NCBI RefSeq assembly: GCF_014805625.2
Contig: NW_023998427.1
Span: 1,730,769-1,794,768 of the forward strand
Direction of reading: 5' to 3'
From: Glossina fuscipes
Taxonomy: Eukaryota; Arthropoda; Insecta; Diptera; Glossinidae
DNA length: 64,000 bases
In this document: positions 10,743 through 23,386 of the stretch, one piece after another
Numbering within the stretch: position 1 is the first letter of the stretch
Layout: each line of letters starts with the position of its first letter
Translations under genes and position numbers: made by a program
The notes under the pieces: generated by a model
What the model saw: only the letters and a program-made list of their open reading frames with translations
The model's database searches: none
What the model was told of the DNA's origin: nothing

Positions 10743-11891
10743 GATTTTTAGGCTATTATATCTGATCCAAAAAATATTTCTCACTAAATGTTTGCGAAAA
10801 CCGGCAAAGTCAGGTGTCCATTACGAGAATACCAATATGAAAGACGACTTCTCTTCATAGTATCTGGTCGTCAGCAATGTAATGAAAAGTAAACCTAGTT
10901 TGTAGAGTAATTGTTGCAACGCAGTTATGCATAGAATATGCAATATAATCCAAAATGAAACAATTCAAAGGAAGTTTGTTTTCATTATCATTATTCGTTA
11001 ATTTTTTTTCAATTACAGACACAGTAGATAGGTTAATTAAGTTTTGGCTATTTGTGCCACCTTACGTACTATTCCGTTTCAAAATTGACAGTCGCAAAAA
11101 TTCCTAAAATTTTGCTAAATACAATTTTTAGTAATTTTTATTGTAAAACATTGATTAAAACTAGAAATTTGTATTATATAATAATTTTTACAAAATGAGA
11201 CAATTATTAAAAAGTGCATAGATCGATCTCGAAAATGGACCGAAATGCTACTAATATGCGCTACAAAATATGCCTCGATTCAATGTGGAGATAAACATTC
11301 TCTCCTTTGCAATTTTAATAGCAGACAATTACATTAATAACGGAAACAATAAAAGTAAAGAAAGGACGTCTCAGTTTGCCGATTATTTTGTGCTCTAGAG
11401 ATGTTGTGCTTTTTTTTTAGTACATGCAGAATGCTTTCTGTTGTTACTTTTCCTTGAGTCCTTGAGTTGTGCTTTTCGAGCATGTGCTAAAAATGATGCA
11501 TTTTACATTAATTTTCATATTTGTATGTTGCAACATTGGTACAGCGTTGTTTTAAAAATGTAATATCTCGTACCCATTTTTGGTTTAGATATTGCATCGT
11601 TGTAAAATGCCGTAAATCTTTCCCAAAATTTGTATATGATGTAAAATGTAAAATTATCTGTGTTTACAAATTTGTTACATTATATGTTTTGTTTTCATAA
11701 CGAAACAAAATGATTTTTAGGCAAAATTCCAAAGAAAAACCGATCATATACTTGATGTTAAAAGCAAAATAATTAAAATTATAATAAGAAAGTTAGAGCT
11801 GGAAAGTGTTAAGAGAAAAATTAAAGTTAAGTTCTTTATTAGGCAAAAATTCAATATATAATTTAAATGTTAAGAAGGTAATGATCGAAAA
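10743..11891. other. divergent intergenic region, SNRNP48-like / USF
   Basis: 1.15 kb between two genes transcribed away from each other; promoters and 5' leaders of both are expected here. I see no open frame with coding character. Confidence 0.4.
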
Positions 11892-13417
11892 ATGGAGTTT
11901 CGAAAGCGAGCACGCCTGGAAGTAATAAATAATACTCAAGTCCATAACGACAACAATAATGCCTTAAGCGCTACTGACGACATCAGCACTACTTTGGCTG
12001 CCATTGGGGGACAAAGGTTATTAAATTTAACAAAATACGTATTAAATTGTCCGTTTAAAAAAAGGGTTTTGATATCTTCTATACAATTTTAGTTATTTGT
12101 TTAACAGCAGCTCAAACACTACGGCCACAACAACGACAACCATACCAGCAAACATTTTGCTAACCATATGTGATGAAAACTCGGATGAATCTCAAGAGTA
12201 CTTAATTGATAGTTCTTTATTGGCGCACATTAAACAAGAGCATACTGTGGCTACGCAAACTTCTCCACCACCACCAGTAGTTTCGCAGCAATCATTATTA
12301 ACAACTTTACAGCCACAATGCCGTTTTTTAACTCAGACTCACAATAATAATAATAATCACAAAACTATTAATAATACTTCTTCTTCTATGCTACTTAACA
12401 CATCTATGAACTCCGTGCCAGCAGCTAACTTAATAACAAATGCTGTGCAATTGCCTACGGGCTGTGAAATATATTTGGTCAAAGAATATATAGACTCAAC
12501 CGCCAATACGACAACAACTTCTACAATTAATCAAAATTCAGAAACTACCACAATTAAAATAGAACCGGATTCTCGAATAATTCAAACTTCGCCCGTTGGC
12601 AATGGCTTGCAATTAATGCGCCAAACAAATACTACTGCAACTGTAGCAAATAGAGCGCAAGGCATCAACTATATTTCTGTAACGAGTAACTCCTCCGCAT
12701 CCAATACGACATCACACGAAGATCCCACAAAGCGAGGTTTCATATTGGAAGCTTATAAGAAACGCGATGACAAGCGCCGGGCTACACATAATGAAGTTGA
12801 ACGTCGCAGGCGTGATAAAATAAACAGTTGGATATTTAAACTAAAGGAAATGTTACCAACAGATATTAGAGGTATTAAAGAAACACAGCTAAAAACAAAT
12901 AATGGCAACAACAACAATGCGACTAGATTATTAATGCAACAGCAACAGATTCGACAGCAAACGCCACAAACAACAACACGTACACCGCCGAGTGATTCAA
13001 AATCTCAAATACTAATAAAGGCCTGTGAATACATTAAAGCTATGCAGGAGGAAATTAAAAGGTAGATGACAGTTGTAAGAGGCATATTAAATATTTTAAT
13101 TAAAATAATGGTATACATATATTTTCAGCCTGCAAAAGTGCCTTGCCGAAAATGAGACGTTGCGTTTGAGCAACCAACGTCTACAAGATGAATTGGAGCA
13201 TTTGCGTAGCAATCAATTTAATAATAATAGTAGTACCAATGTTCAGTTAACAGCAGGGATTGTAGTAAATGGCGGTGATCGAGCTGAAAAATGTGTTTCT
13301 GCTGCTTCGGTATCGCATACAAACGTTGCAAATTTGTTAGATCATACAATAACAACAGCACCGGCCTTAACAACTTATGCTGACCAAGATTTAATAGTTA
13401 GAGAGTACAATGATTAG
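11892..13417 (+). CDS. Usf: Upstream stimulatory factor, bHLH-leucine zipper (3 exons)
   Basis: Exons 11892-12016, 12108-13061 and 13129-13417 join into 455 residues. The basic region and helix 1 read RRATHNEVERRRRDKINSW, the USF signature with the His, Glu and Arg that contact CACGTG E-boxes. Helix 2 is SQILIKACEYIKAMQEEIKR. A leucine zipper follows (QKCLAENETL, LSNQRLQDEL). Between the helices the loop holds about 46 residues, rich in Asn, Gln and Thr; in human USF1 it is near a dozen. The N-terminal 260 residues are low-complexity (Asn, Thr, Ser, Gln) with some conserved-looking patches such as NAVQLPTGCEIYLVKEY. Homopolymeric Asn codons are common. The first donor (GTTATT) is weak, so the first junction is the least sure. 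A nuclear transcription factor. Confidence 0.9.
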
Positions 13418-14394
13418 GAAAAGGGAAAAAGACAGAAGACAGTAAGTTAAACAAACAAGTAATTTCAAAAGCATGAATTAAACGAGAAATTTAATATTAC
13501 GTAGTGAAATCTTTTAGACATATATTACTCTTTATATTATTTTTATACTCATTACTGGAGGACGGAATTACTAACGTTTTAATTTTATTTGAAATTTTCA
13601 TAAGACATCCTATAATTTGTGTATACATTCTTGACCGATTGAATAATCTTGGTCGATTGTTTCCGTCCGTTCGTTGCTGTTACCTATTGTTCAAATTCTT
13701 AAACCCGAACAAATTGATTTAACAGAAGCTTTACAAACATTTTCTCCCTTGAATTAAGTTTAAGAATGGCTAACATCCGCCCCTCAAATAGGCGTATAAC
13801 ACAAACATAGTACAGCTTCAATGCTCAGCTCATCAATAATGCAACCTGGCAGACATCTATCTGAAACGAGAGCCCTCGAAACTTTTTGCGTGATCAGCCC
13901 ACAACTAGCAATAAAAAGAAAAAAAATGCGAATGGAATTATATAAGATTTGTATTAGGGCGAATGGAATGATTTTATTTATCATCACTTTCTTTTAATTC
14001 ATGCTCAGATAGTGACAAAATACCTCGATTTTTATATAAGTAGTTTTAGTGTTTTTTATTTTTTTCTTAATTGTTGAATATTTCGTAGTTTATTATTATA
14101 ATTTTTGCGTAAGACTTTTTTTTTATACTTTTGTTAAAGTAATTAATGCAACATTTGAATTGTTATTTATTAAAAAAAAAAAAGTGCATCAAATGTGACA
14201 TGACATCGGAATTCATTAAATAAAAAATCATTACATATATAATAAAAAAAAGTTGTTAACATAAATTTGCCTCAATTAATATTTATAAATTTTAAGGCAT
14301 TGTATTATTATTGTTTATAAAATTATAAAATATATACACAAGACAATGTATATTAGTATTATATATACATAAAAAAGTTCTTATATTACACTCT

Positions 14395-14398
<4 letters not shown>

Positions 14399-14450
<52 letters not shown>

Positions 14451-14452
14451 CT
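14399..14452. repeat. (CT)n followed by (TTTC)n microsatellite
   Basis: About 15 CT units run directly into about six TTTC units, then decay through CTCTATCTATC. Confidence 0.9.
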
Positions 14453-16802
14453 CTCTATCTATCTACGTTTCTTTCTTTCACCCTGTCTAGCTCGGCTAAG
14501 TAATATTTATAATGTACACTTTAATGCATTAATTAAAAATTATAGTGCTTCCCTCATAAAACAGTTTAAAAGATAACGAACGATAACCAAAAATTAAATT
14601 TAACTAGAAAACGAAAAGTAAATGAGAACAAGTGGACTTTGGATAAAGTTAGTGTACTCCACCATATATTTGTAGATGGTTTTCGTCTCTTTCTCAAAAG
14701 ATAATGTTTTATATGTGAGAACCACCACAAACAGCCAGAATATACGGGCCATTGACGGGCGATTATTCTCACATAAAAACACTTCTGAATTTTATTCGGA
14801 ACAAGTTTACGTAAATGAGACGTTTCCGTATAGGTGGATTTATATTAGATACCCTAAACACGATTGAGCTCTCAGGGGATTAAAATTCATCTTGTCATTC
14901 ATTGGATTCTTACAAACATACAATGACTTCTTTGACTAACCAACTAACTAACTAACTAACTCTAATGGTATCTCTGCGGTTAAGCTCAACAGCTCAATAC
15001 AGTTTTGAACACATAGTATAAGTATATTTGTAAAGGTTTCTATATCCGATTGAACCTTTTGTCGACATTACGCAATCTACGAGAAAAAAAAAAACTATTT
15101 CTTCTATAATACATTAAAATTTCCTATACTTTATAAAATTATTTGAGATAAGAAAAAAACAAAAAAAAAATGTGTATTGAAACAAATTTAGTATAATTTC
15201 AAAAATAAACTTAAAAAACAAAGAAATTTCAAAACAAGTAATGTTGAAAAAAAATCACATGTTAACAGAGGCATGAAAACGCAATTGTTATTGTAGAAGT
15301 TTTAAACGAAATAATTTTTTTTTTTTTTAACATGAAATAACAGTTAATAAAAATAAAGCCAATAGTAATAAGAGAAAATAAATAAAGTGAAACCATATTA
15401 AAAAACCATTATATACAAATACTGATTGTTATACATTTTATAAATAAAAATTTCAAAAAAAAAGAGTTGGTTTTGTAAACTGGTTTGGAAAGTTGAATCA
15501 GAAAAAAAAATTTTTTTGCAAAATTTTAATATTGAGAAAAAAATAAATAAATAAAGTAAAATAAAATAAACAAATAAAAACCGTTGGAAATAAATTTAAA
15601 TTTTAAAAAATTCAATTTGAAAGTTAACATTAAAAAATTAATAATTAAATCAAATATCGTTTAACGCAAAATAAAATTATATATAAATCTCAAAAAAGAT
15701 AAATATTTTAACTTTTGAAATAATAATACCACTTAAAAAAATAAAATAGAAACCTTTTTGCAATATTAAAGTATATAACATATTATGTAACTTTAAAAAG
15801 TAACGATGTAATGTTAAAAAGTATATTACATAATATTGAACAAAGTATGTAATATTTAAAATGATTATAAAAAATTTAAAAATCAGTTGAATAAATTTTA
15901 AAGTTAAATAAACAAAATTCACAGACTCTGCAATGAATTTTCAGACCAGGTGTTTTCGAAATTGGTTCTTAAATCGTATCGACGTTGATCGTTCGATTCT
16001 AGCCGCATAAGCCTTCAAACTCATTAATTAATTCGATTTTATTTACTTTTTCAAACAAATTGTAGGAACACAATTTTTCGAAATTTCGCAAAAAATCGCA
16101 TTATAAGGAATCACGAAGGGAAGTCCGCGAATTTTAATATACTGCAAATTGCTTCTAATCTTTTTATAGTTCTAGACGATACAATGAACTGCTCGAATTA
16201 ATGGGAACGAAAAACTGAACCCTAAGACGTATTGAAGTTTCAGAAGAAGATTACAGCAACAATTTCGTAGCAGAAGTTTCTCAGGCATGTCTGCAAAGTG
16301 CAAAAAGAAACTCTTAGATTGTGGTTTTATCAGATGATTTCCCAAAGACAATGGTCTATCATTCTTGGCATGTAAAGGCAAGTTTTTCATTAGAACTCCT
16401 ACAGGGGTTGGGGTAGAAAAATGATTCAAATTCGGTAGGATTAATCTTTACGCCAAATAATTGCTATGAATGCATTTTCGTGAAGAAGTATTGAAACTTA
16501 GAACTTGAAAACTTGAGAAAAAAAACATCATTTTTTCATTCTTCCCGATGAAAGCACACTACCGCAGATAGCGTGTTTAAGATACTGTAGCTAGTATGGG
16601 CCACTTGAAGTCTTCATCTTTTTACATCAAATCCCAAATGAGTCTTAACAATTTTCGTATGACAGTACCATTGGAGTTCTTGAAGAGCTCACAAGTAAAG
16701 CGTTGTGAAGATAGTTGATAGAAGATGTTTTCGTGTTAGATAAGATGGATCGTCATTGTGATGCCTTTCGCTTTGACGCTGAATTCGCTAAATAAACTCT
16801 GA

Positions 16803-17045
16803 TCAAAACTCCACCGCGTGCAGTCTTCGCTTTATGCTTAGCTGCTGGTGGAAAACGCAGCAGTATCCGGGATTCCTATTAGCGCAATATTTATCGCGAC
16901 CAATGCCATGATTTAACTCCTCTTCTCGTGGATCGTTCGCACCATTGTTCATAGATAGCGCATGACTGTCTATATGAATGGTCATACAGTTTAAATCTGC
17001 GCCGATACTGTCGAGTGTTTGAATTTGATTAACTGACAAAGCCAT
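16803..17045 (-). CDS. unassigned 80-codon ORF
   Basis: An ATG-initiated frame of 80 residues starting MALSVNQIQTLDSIGADLNC. It lies in a 2-kb island that is less AT-rich than its flanks, and its amino-acid mix (Asp, Asn, His, Cys, Gly) looks less like translated AT-rich DNA than most chance frames here. I recognise no domain, signal peptide or membrane segment. It may be a small gene, an exon, or part of a decayed insertion. Confidence 0.15.
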   Translation of the reverse strand: MALSVNQIQTLDSIGADLNCMTIHIDSHALSMNNGANDPREEELNHGIGRDKYCANRNPGYCCVFHQQLSIKRRLHAVEF

Positions 17046-18213
17046 TCATATTGGTTGGGTTGAATGTGCATTAAATTTGTCAGCGCGGTAACAATGCAAT
17101 GTGTGCGCAATATTTCCCCAACGTCGGTCGGAATTCAATTTTCAAAATATATTAGACATAATTATATTTATATTATATATTATATTTATGTATACATGTA
17201 TAGGTAGGGTTATTATATTAATATATTGTTAACATAATAGATATATAATCGATAATCTGTCAGGTCTGGTTACGATAGTTTATTGAGTCAGATAATAACT
17301 TGTGCGCGGTTTTAATTATTACTCTTATTATATATAGTATTATATATAGTATTATATCTATATTTAACAATGGTGTAGGCCTACAGGGGATGCCCGCCAT
17401 TTAAAACAATTGCCAACGCGTCTATCACGCTACCTCAATGGTGGTTTGGAAAACCGTGAATTGCCAATCGATTCGGCGAGAAATGTTGTTCCGATAGTAA
17501 CAGTCAAATTTCAATATGTCCAGCAAATTGTATTGAAAGCTGGATTGAGTTGGCCTATCAAACTCGAACACATTGACACCTCATTTCCCGTTGCGATCGA
17601 TTATATTGGCCACGTTTCAAGAAACGTTTACATTTTGTGAATTTGCTGCAAAAAACGGCACGTCCATCCAGCGTGGAATGTTCACAATTTTTATTTTATA
17701 GATGCTACAGGTAATAAATTAGAAAAATGTTAAGGATCGTTAAGCAACAAGTGTTATTACTAGCCCATCTACGGATGTAAATAGTGAGGACACATCCGAC
17801 TTCCCCCAGTCTAATCGCCTCTGTTCAGACAAAACAAAAAGTTGATATGCTCAGTTTTTTGTGGAGAGACAATTCCATCACGTGACATTTGCCATAAAGC
17901 TGCTCTTAGTTGTCCCTGCACCCAAAAACAAAGAAAATCATTTTCAAGCCATGATGGAACAATTCGTTTTATATTTCATCCTAATATTTGTTACAGATCG
18001 GAATATCAAGTTTTTTAAATCTCCATTTTCTTGGTTTTAATACAAATTTAATAATAATAATATGCTAAAGAAAGCATTGTCAATAATTTATAATAAAAAG
18101 TGTCTATAGGACAAGTGAAATCTTCTCGAGATTTTCATTAAGCAAAAAAGGATGAAAAATGATATTAAAATTTAAATAATTTTTTTTGGGATACAATCAT
18201 ACGTGTAAGAATA

Positions 18214-18360
18214 GTTAAATATATATATATATACACACGGGTAATCATGCATCTATATATATCTATATATACATACATACATATATATATCTATATATAC
18301 ATACATACATACATATATATATCTATATATACATACATATATATATATATATATGGGTAT
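18214..18360. repeat. TA/CATA compound minisatellite
   Basis: A block ATATATATCTATATATACATACATACAT (units of roughly 28-36 bases) repeats about three to four times with small length changes in the CATA and TA parts. It lies some 400 bases beyond the ABCF2 stop codon. Confidence 0.8.
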
Positions 18361-18780
18361 ATACGTATATATGTTAATTTATATCTTTTATTGCAGCTTT
18401 TACTAATTTTTATTATATAAGTATTATTAACCATAATGTGAGAGTGGATTTTTCGTTATTTTTATATTTTTTACCTTTTTTAATTTCTCTTTCTGCAACC
18501 GCTTTTGAATATGTTAAGATTTTTTCTCAGTTTATATATTTAAGTTTCACTAAATAAATTGTATTTTCGCTAGCTATGGATAGTATTGACGTTGTTATAT
18601 CAAAATACCAATCATCACTCAATCAATTAAACATACATTCATTCAGGCAATTTTTGACATGCATTTAAAACAAAAACTATTTCCGTTATGGAAAATTTGA
18701 GCTCTTCTGCAAATCGATTTTTGTTTTCTTCTTTGTGTTATCATGGACTATTGTTGAGGTGAATCGTGTAGAGTAATTGT

Positions 18781-20712
18781 TTACTTCTTTTTCTGGGCAT
18801 TATCGTTAGTGATTTTGCTCTTTAAGTGATCTTTGTAATCTAAAATATTGCCATTCCATTTGGTTACAGTTTCATTCTCACAAACCCAAATTTCTTCGGC
18901 CACCTAAAAAACAAGAAACTCATAAGATAAAATTATTTTTTTTATATAAATAATTCTCTCGCTCACCTGATTAATTAAGCGAAAATCGTGAGAAACTAAT
19001 ACCATGCCGCCATCAAAATCATTTATAGCATCAGCCAAGGCATCAATGGTTTCCATATCCAAGTGATTAGTAGGTTCATCTAACAATAACAAATGTGGTA
19101 CTTGCCAGGCCAACCATGCAAATACAACGCGGCAACGTTGACCATCTGAGAGTTGACGTATTGGACAGACCTGTTGACGTCCTGTTAAGCCGTAGCGTCC
19201 TATAATTTTTCGCATCTCTTCTTTCTCTTTCACATCGGGAAAGGCACGCATCATATATTCTAAAGGACTGGCATCTAAATCAAGGAGCTCGTGCAAATGT
19301 TGATGATAACGTGCGATACGTAAATGCGAATTTTTACGTATCATACCAGAGGTCGGCACCAAGTCACCGTATAGTAACTTAAGCAAAGTGGACTTACCAG
19401 CACCGTTGGGACCTACCAATGCCAGACGCGTATCAAGATCAATGCCAAATTCCAAATTCTTATAAATCCAGGGAGTCGTATCACTGTAACGAAAACTAAC
19501 GTTTTGCACCATAATTACTGGGGGCGGAATTTTGCCGCATGAAGGAAAGTAGAAATTGAGTGTTTTGTCATCCGATACTTTTTCTGTCAGACCTTGAGCC
19601 ACCATTTTGGCTAATGTCTTTTCCTTTGACTGAGCTTGCCTAGCTAATTTAGCCGAACCATGTCCAAAGCGGGCTATATAGTTTTTCATATGAGCTATTT
19701 GATCTTGTTCCCAGTTATATTGTTTCATCTGATTTTCCAACAATTCCATATGGGTACGTACGAATGCTTCATAATTACCGGTATAGTATTTGAGGCGCTT
19801 CTTGGTCATGTGTATAATGTTTGTGCAGACACCATTGAGGAAGTCCTGCGAATGCGAGATCAGCACTAAAATACGTTTATATGTCTTTAGCTCCTCTTCT
19901 AGCCATACACAAGCATCTAAATCTAAGTGATTGGTCGGTTCGTCGAGCAACAACAAGTGTGGCTTAACAAATAAAGCTCGAGCTAAAGCAATGCGCATAC
20001 GCCAGCCTCCCGAAAAATCTTTAGCTTGCTTCTGTTGCATACTTTTATCGAATCCCAGACCATGAAGGATACGAGCCGCTTTAGCTTCTGCCTGATCGGC
20101 TGCCATATCGTCTAAACGTTCATAAATATCAAGCAATTGCTCCTGGGCATCATCATCTTCACTCATTGCTAGTTCTTCGGCTAGTTTTTCCAATTTAATG
20201 CGTTCCTCATCTACTTCCATAACGCATTGTAAAGCTGTTTTCGAGCTGGCAGGTATTTCGCGAGTCAAATGAAAAATATCAATGTGTTCGGGTATAGGTA
20301 CCTCCCGGTTACCCAACACTGCTAACAGCGAAGACTTACCACAACCATTAAGACCTATCAAACCATAACGGCGACCACAATTCAATTCTAACATAGTATC
20401 TTGCAATAGTTCAGAACCGAAAAATGTTATGGAAAAATTCGCAATTTTCACATCTCGCGACCGTGGATGCACCGCCAGCGAGCCAGTGCAAGAACGTGCT
20501 TCAGCTGAAATGCGTGCTTCTTCCTCTAATTTGGCGCACAATTTTTCCTCTTCAGTCATTTCGCGTGTTGGTTCGTTGGCATTACCGTTGACTGCTGCGC
20601 TGGAAGTGGAACCATTTGCCATCGCTTTTTTCGATGATGAAATCTGGGCGATTTTCTTATTACGTGCCTCTTTTTTGCGTTGGGCTTCACGTTTCTTAGC
20701 ATCTGATGGCAT
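18781..20712 (-). CDS. ABCF2: ABCF2 orthologue, ABC-F family ATPase (2 exons)
   Basis: Exons 20712-18967 and 18903-18781 give 622 residues; human ABCF2 has 623. The protein has two ABC cassettes and no membrane segments. Cassette 1: Walker [10 protein letters not shown] at residues 120-128, signature FSGGWRMR near 233-240, Walker [13 protein letters not shown] near 253-264. Cassette 2: Walker [10 protein letters not shown], signature LSDGQRCR, Walker [13 protein letters not shown]. The N-terminus is a Lys/Arg/Ser/Ala-rich extension typical of ABCF2. ABC-F proteins act on ribosomes; ABCF2 is linked to ribosome biogenesis and volume-regulated anion channel control in mammals. The first exon carries nearly all of the protein; the 41-codon last exon ([16 protein letters not shown]) follows a 63-base intron. 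Without that splice the frame would run on into intron sequence. Confidence 0.95.
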
Positions 20713-22887
20713 TTTGTCTTAAATAAGCGATTTACTTTGTTATTGGATGATATAAAAATTTTCTGGAATATAAAATAATGAGTATACTGTAATATCAAGT
20801 TTGCTTAATAAAAACACATTTTCTAATCAGTTAATGTTCTCTTAACAAATGTGAAAAGAAGTGGAAGATATAAGGGTAGAATTCATATCATTGAAAAGAA
20901 ATTAAGCAAATGAATGTAACGAATTTTTGACGCCTTGGACGTAATAAATATTTCATAGTGTGCTTATAGTACATCAAAATGAACATATCTCTTCTACGTT
21001 ACTATGCTTAGCACATGTATGCAGCGAGGATTTATTTAGAAAAAACTTCAAGAGAAAACAAAGAAAAATATCCCATATTTTGCAGAATAAGTCTAGAAAA
21101 GTATAACCAACAGACAATGTTCATCTAAATACCCTGAGCAATTTCTCTGCATTGACCCTGAAAACAATGCTGTACTTTTTCCTTTTCTCTTGTCTAAAGC
21201 TAATATACACACATTGTAATTTCGTAATTTTGTGTTTCACTGAGAGAAAATGGAGGAAATACTTTTGTCTTGCAGCAAAAACAGAAATACAAAACTTCTT
21301 TACTGCATAATATGACTCACAACTGCACAAGGCTTTTTACCTTTCTTGCCGAAAAATTGTCTCAAGACATAAAAAACTTTCACGTGTTAAATGAACCACT
21401 GATTAACGCCTACTGTCATAATTAGCATTGCAGATGGATTGCGAATTTTTCGTGAATTTTTCTACACTTACCGGAAAATTGACTAAATTATTTCAAAAAT
21501 TTCTTTCAATATTTTTATATTTTTTTGTTATATTAGAAATATCAAATAAATTTCGAAAGCATCTGTAAAATTGATATAAAATTCTTTCTGTGAATTTGCA
21601 AATTCTACTAATAGAGACAACTCTGCAAAAGTGAGTGCGTTCAATGTTGCGCTCTATCATCAGAAATAGTATATCTATTTTTTTTTAATGTGAAAATAAC
21701 AACTTAGAAGGAAATTCAAAATAATGATATTTACTGCGAAGAGAGGAAAATTCAGGTTGATAAAAACATCAGCTGTGCTATATATACCTTAAGAAATGTT
21801 TCCATTCATAATGTATCGCTTTTCGGAATATAATGTGGCTAGTGATAAAGAACGTTAAAAAAATTTCTAAAGAAAGTTATAAACTTTCAGTAATAGGCGG
21901 TTTGGAAAGTTTTCAAGGCTTTTCAGCCATATTTCACTTTCATTCGATGCTTCAACTAAATATCATTTATTCGTTTATCATTGGATCCCAGAACATTTAC
22001 AATTTATGCAAATATTTTGAATATGTGAGTAAAGGATGTAAAACTAGATGTTGGGTTAATTACTTGGCATTTACTTCTGGAGGTAATGATTGTGCTGCGT
22101 CATTCGTTTTTTAGTTGATTAAATAGCATTTTCGTTTGCTGACCTCAGAGAGAAAAAATTATAGTAACAGTTCATTGACTTTTTCCAAGTTCTTTTATTT
22201 TATTTAATTTTATTAAAATTTTTAATATTAATTTCTCCTGTTTATGAAAGTTTCATTTTTTTTCGTTTTTGCTCCCTTAGAATAAATACATTTAGATGTT
22301 TGTGTCATCTCCAGCTGGTTTCATTTTAGTTTGGTTTTTGTCCAAAATCATATACGCAGGAAAACGAAACGAAAAACTGTAATTTTATTTCTAAATTTCA
22401 ATATATTTAAAATGTTTATTTAACTTCTTAACCAAAAAGTACGAAACCAGTTCAGGCTTTTTGATTAACAAATATTTTGTAAGCTCCAGATAATCTAAGT
22501 GCAATAAATACAAGCTACAGCTATATATAACATATGAAATGCTTTCTCTAAATGTTTCCTTCTATAATTTACTCCTTTACCTTTTTGGCTTTTCATTAAT
22601 TGCAAATTCATACCTTCCAATATTTATACGAAATTTGTACGTAAATAAGTAATGATTTTTCTTATTTTTAATCTTGTGGGCTAGGAGCTTAAAGGCACCT
22701 TAACATCCAAAGATAGTTTATGCAATAAGCTTTCTTGATATTCCCAGGTCTGGGGGAGACATTTGATTGTTATATTTTTCACAAAGTGGGAGATAAATAT
22801 AGTTTATAAATGTTTACACACATTGACTATACATGTTATTACGTGCACATAATTGGATGTTCAATGATTAATGAACTTTATTAGAAT

Positions 22888-23092
22888 TAAGAAAAGTGTA
22901 ATCCGCCTGAGTGGCCGAGTAGACAAGAGTCTCGAGTAGCAACTCAATGGTCGTGGGTTCAAATCTCAAATTCCGTAGAGATTTTAATAAAGCCGAAAGC
23001 CTTAGATGCTAGTGCTTTAAGATTTTAGTTTTAGAATTTATTCTCTGGGTAAATTTATAATGATAATAATAATAATAATAATAAGAAAAGTG
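22888..23092 (+). mobile_element. tRNA-derived SINE, copy A, with 11-bp target-site duplication
   Basis: The element (22899-23081) begins with a tRNA-like head: an A-box-like TGGCCGAGTAGA at 22912-22923 and a B-box GGTTCAAATC at 22956-22965, at normal tRNA spacing with a long variable arm as in Leu/Ser tRNAs. A tRNA-unrelated body follows, ending TTAGAATTTATTCTCTGG and then a (TAA)n tail. The 11 bases TAAGAAAAGTG flank it at 22888-22898 and 23082-23092. The head is Pol III promoter-like. SINEs are non-autonomous and rely on a LINE reverse transcriptase. Confidence 0.88.
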
Positions 23093-23201
23093 AGTACTCA
23101 AGTATAACAAAAAAAAAATAGTGCGTGAATTCAACAACGCAATGCTTAGCAATACTCCAAAATAAACTGTAATTTAAAAATTGTAAATGTTACTGTAAAC
23201 T

Positions 23202-23386
23202 TATAAATCTATAATCCGCCTGAGTAGCCGAAGGCAACGAATCTCGACTAGCAAGTCAATGGTCGTGGGTTCGAATCTCAAGTGCGGTAGAGTTTTAAAA
23301 AAAGATGCTGGTGCCTTTCAGAGTTTGGTCTTAGAATTTAATTCTCTGGCGAAATTAATAATAATAAAAATAATATAAATCTATAA
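23202..23386 (+). mobile_element. tRNA-derived SINE, copy B, with 13-bp target-site duplication
   Basis: The element (23215-23373) shares with copy A the start TCCGCCTGAGT, the CAATGGTCGTGGGTTC segment with B-box GGTTCGAATC at 23268-23277, the CGGTAGAG(T/A)TTT segment, the TTAGAATTTA(A)TTCTCTGG end and an AAT/TAA-rich tail. Its A-box region is altered (TAGCCGAAGGCA). The 13 bases TATAAATCTATAA occur at 23202-23214 and 23374-23386. The copies differ by many substitutions and small deletions, so they are not a recent tandem duplication but two insertions. Confidence 0.88.

Larger units (their letters stand above)
13418..18780. other. convergent gene-poor region between USF and ABCF2
   Basis: 5.4 kb without a supported gene. 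It starts with the likely long USF 3' UTR and contains a CT/TTTC microsatellite (14399-14452), a very AT-rich block (about 15.1-15.9 kb), a TA-rich block (17.16-17.37 kb) and a TA/CATA minisatellite (18.2 kb). The part from 15.95 to 17.95 kb is less AT-rich than its surroundings and holds two small open frames (16803-17045 minus, 17410-17640 plus) that I cannot assign. Confidence 0.45.

Noticed and set aside
19660..20722. Plus-strand ORFs opposite ABCF2
   Set aside because: They are antisense shadows of a conserved coding exon.
22903..22970. Possible functional tRNA gene
   Set aside because: The tRNA-like head has no acceptor-stem pairing at its 3' side and continues into a body shared with copy B, so it is a SINE head.
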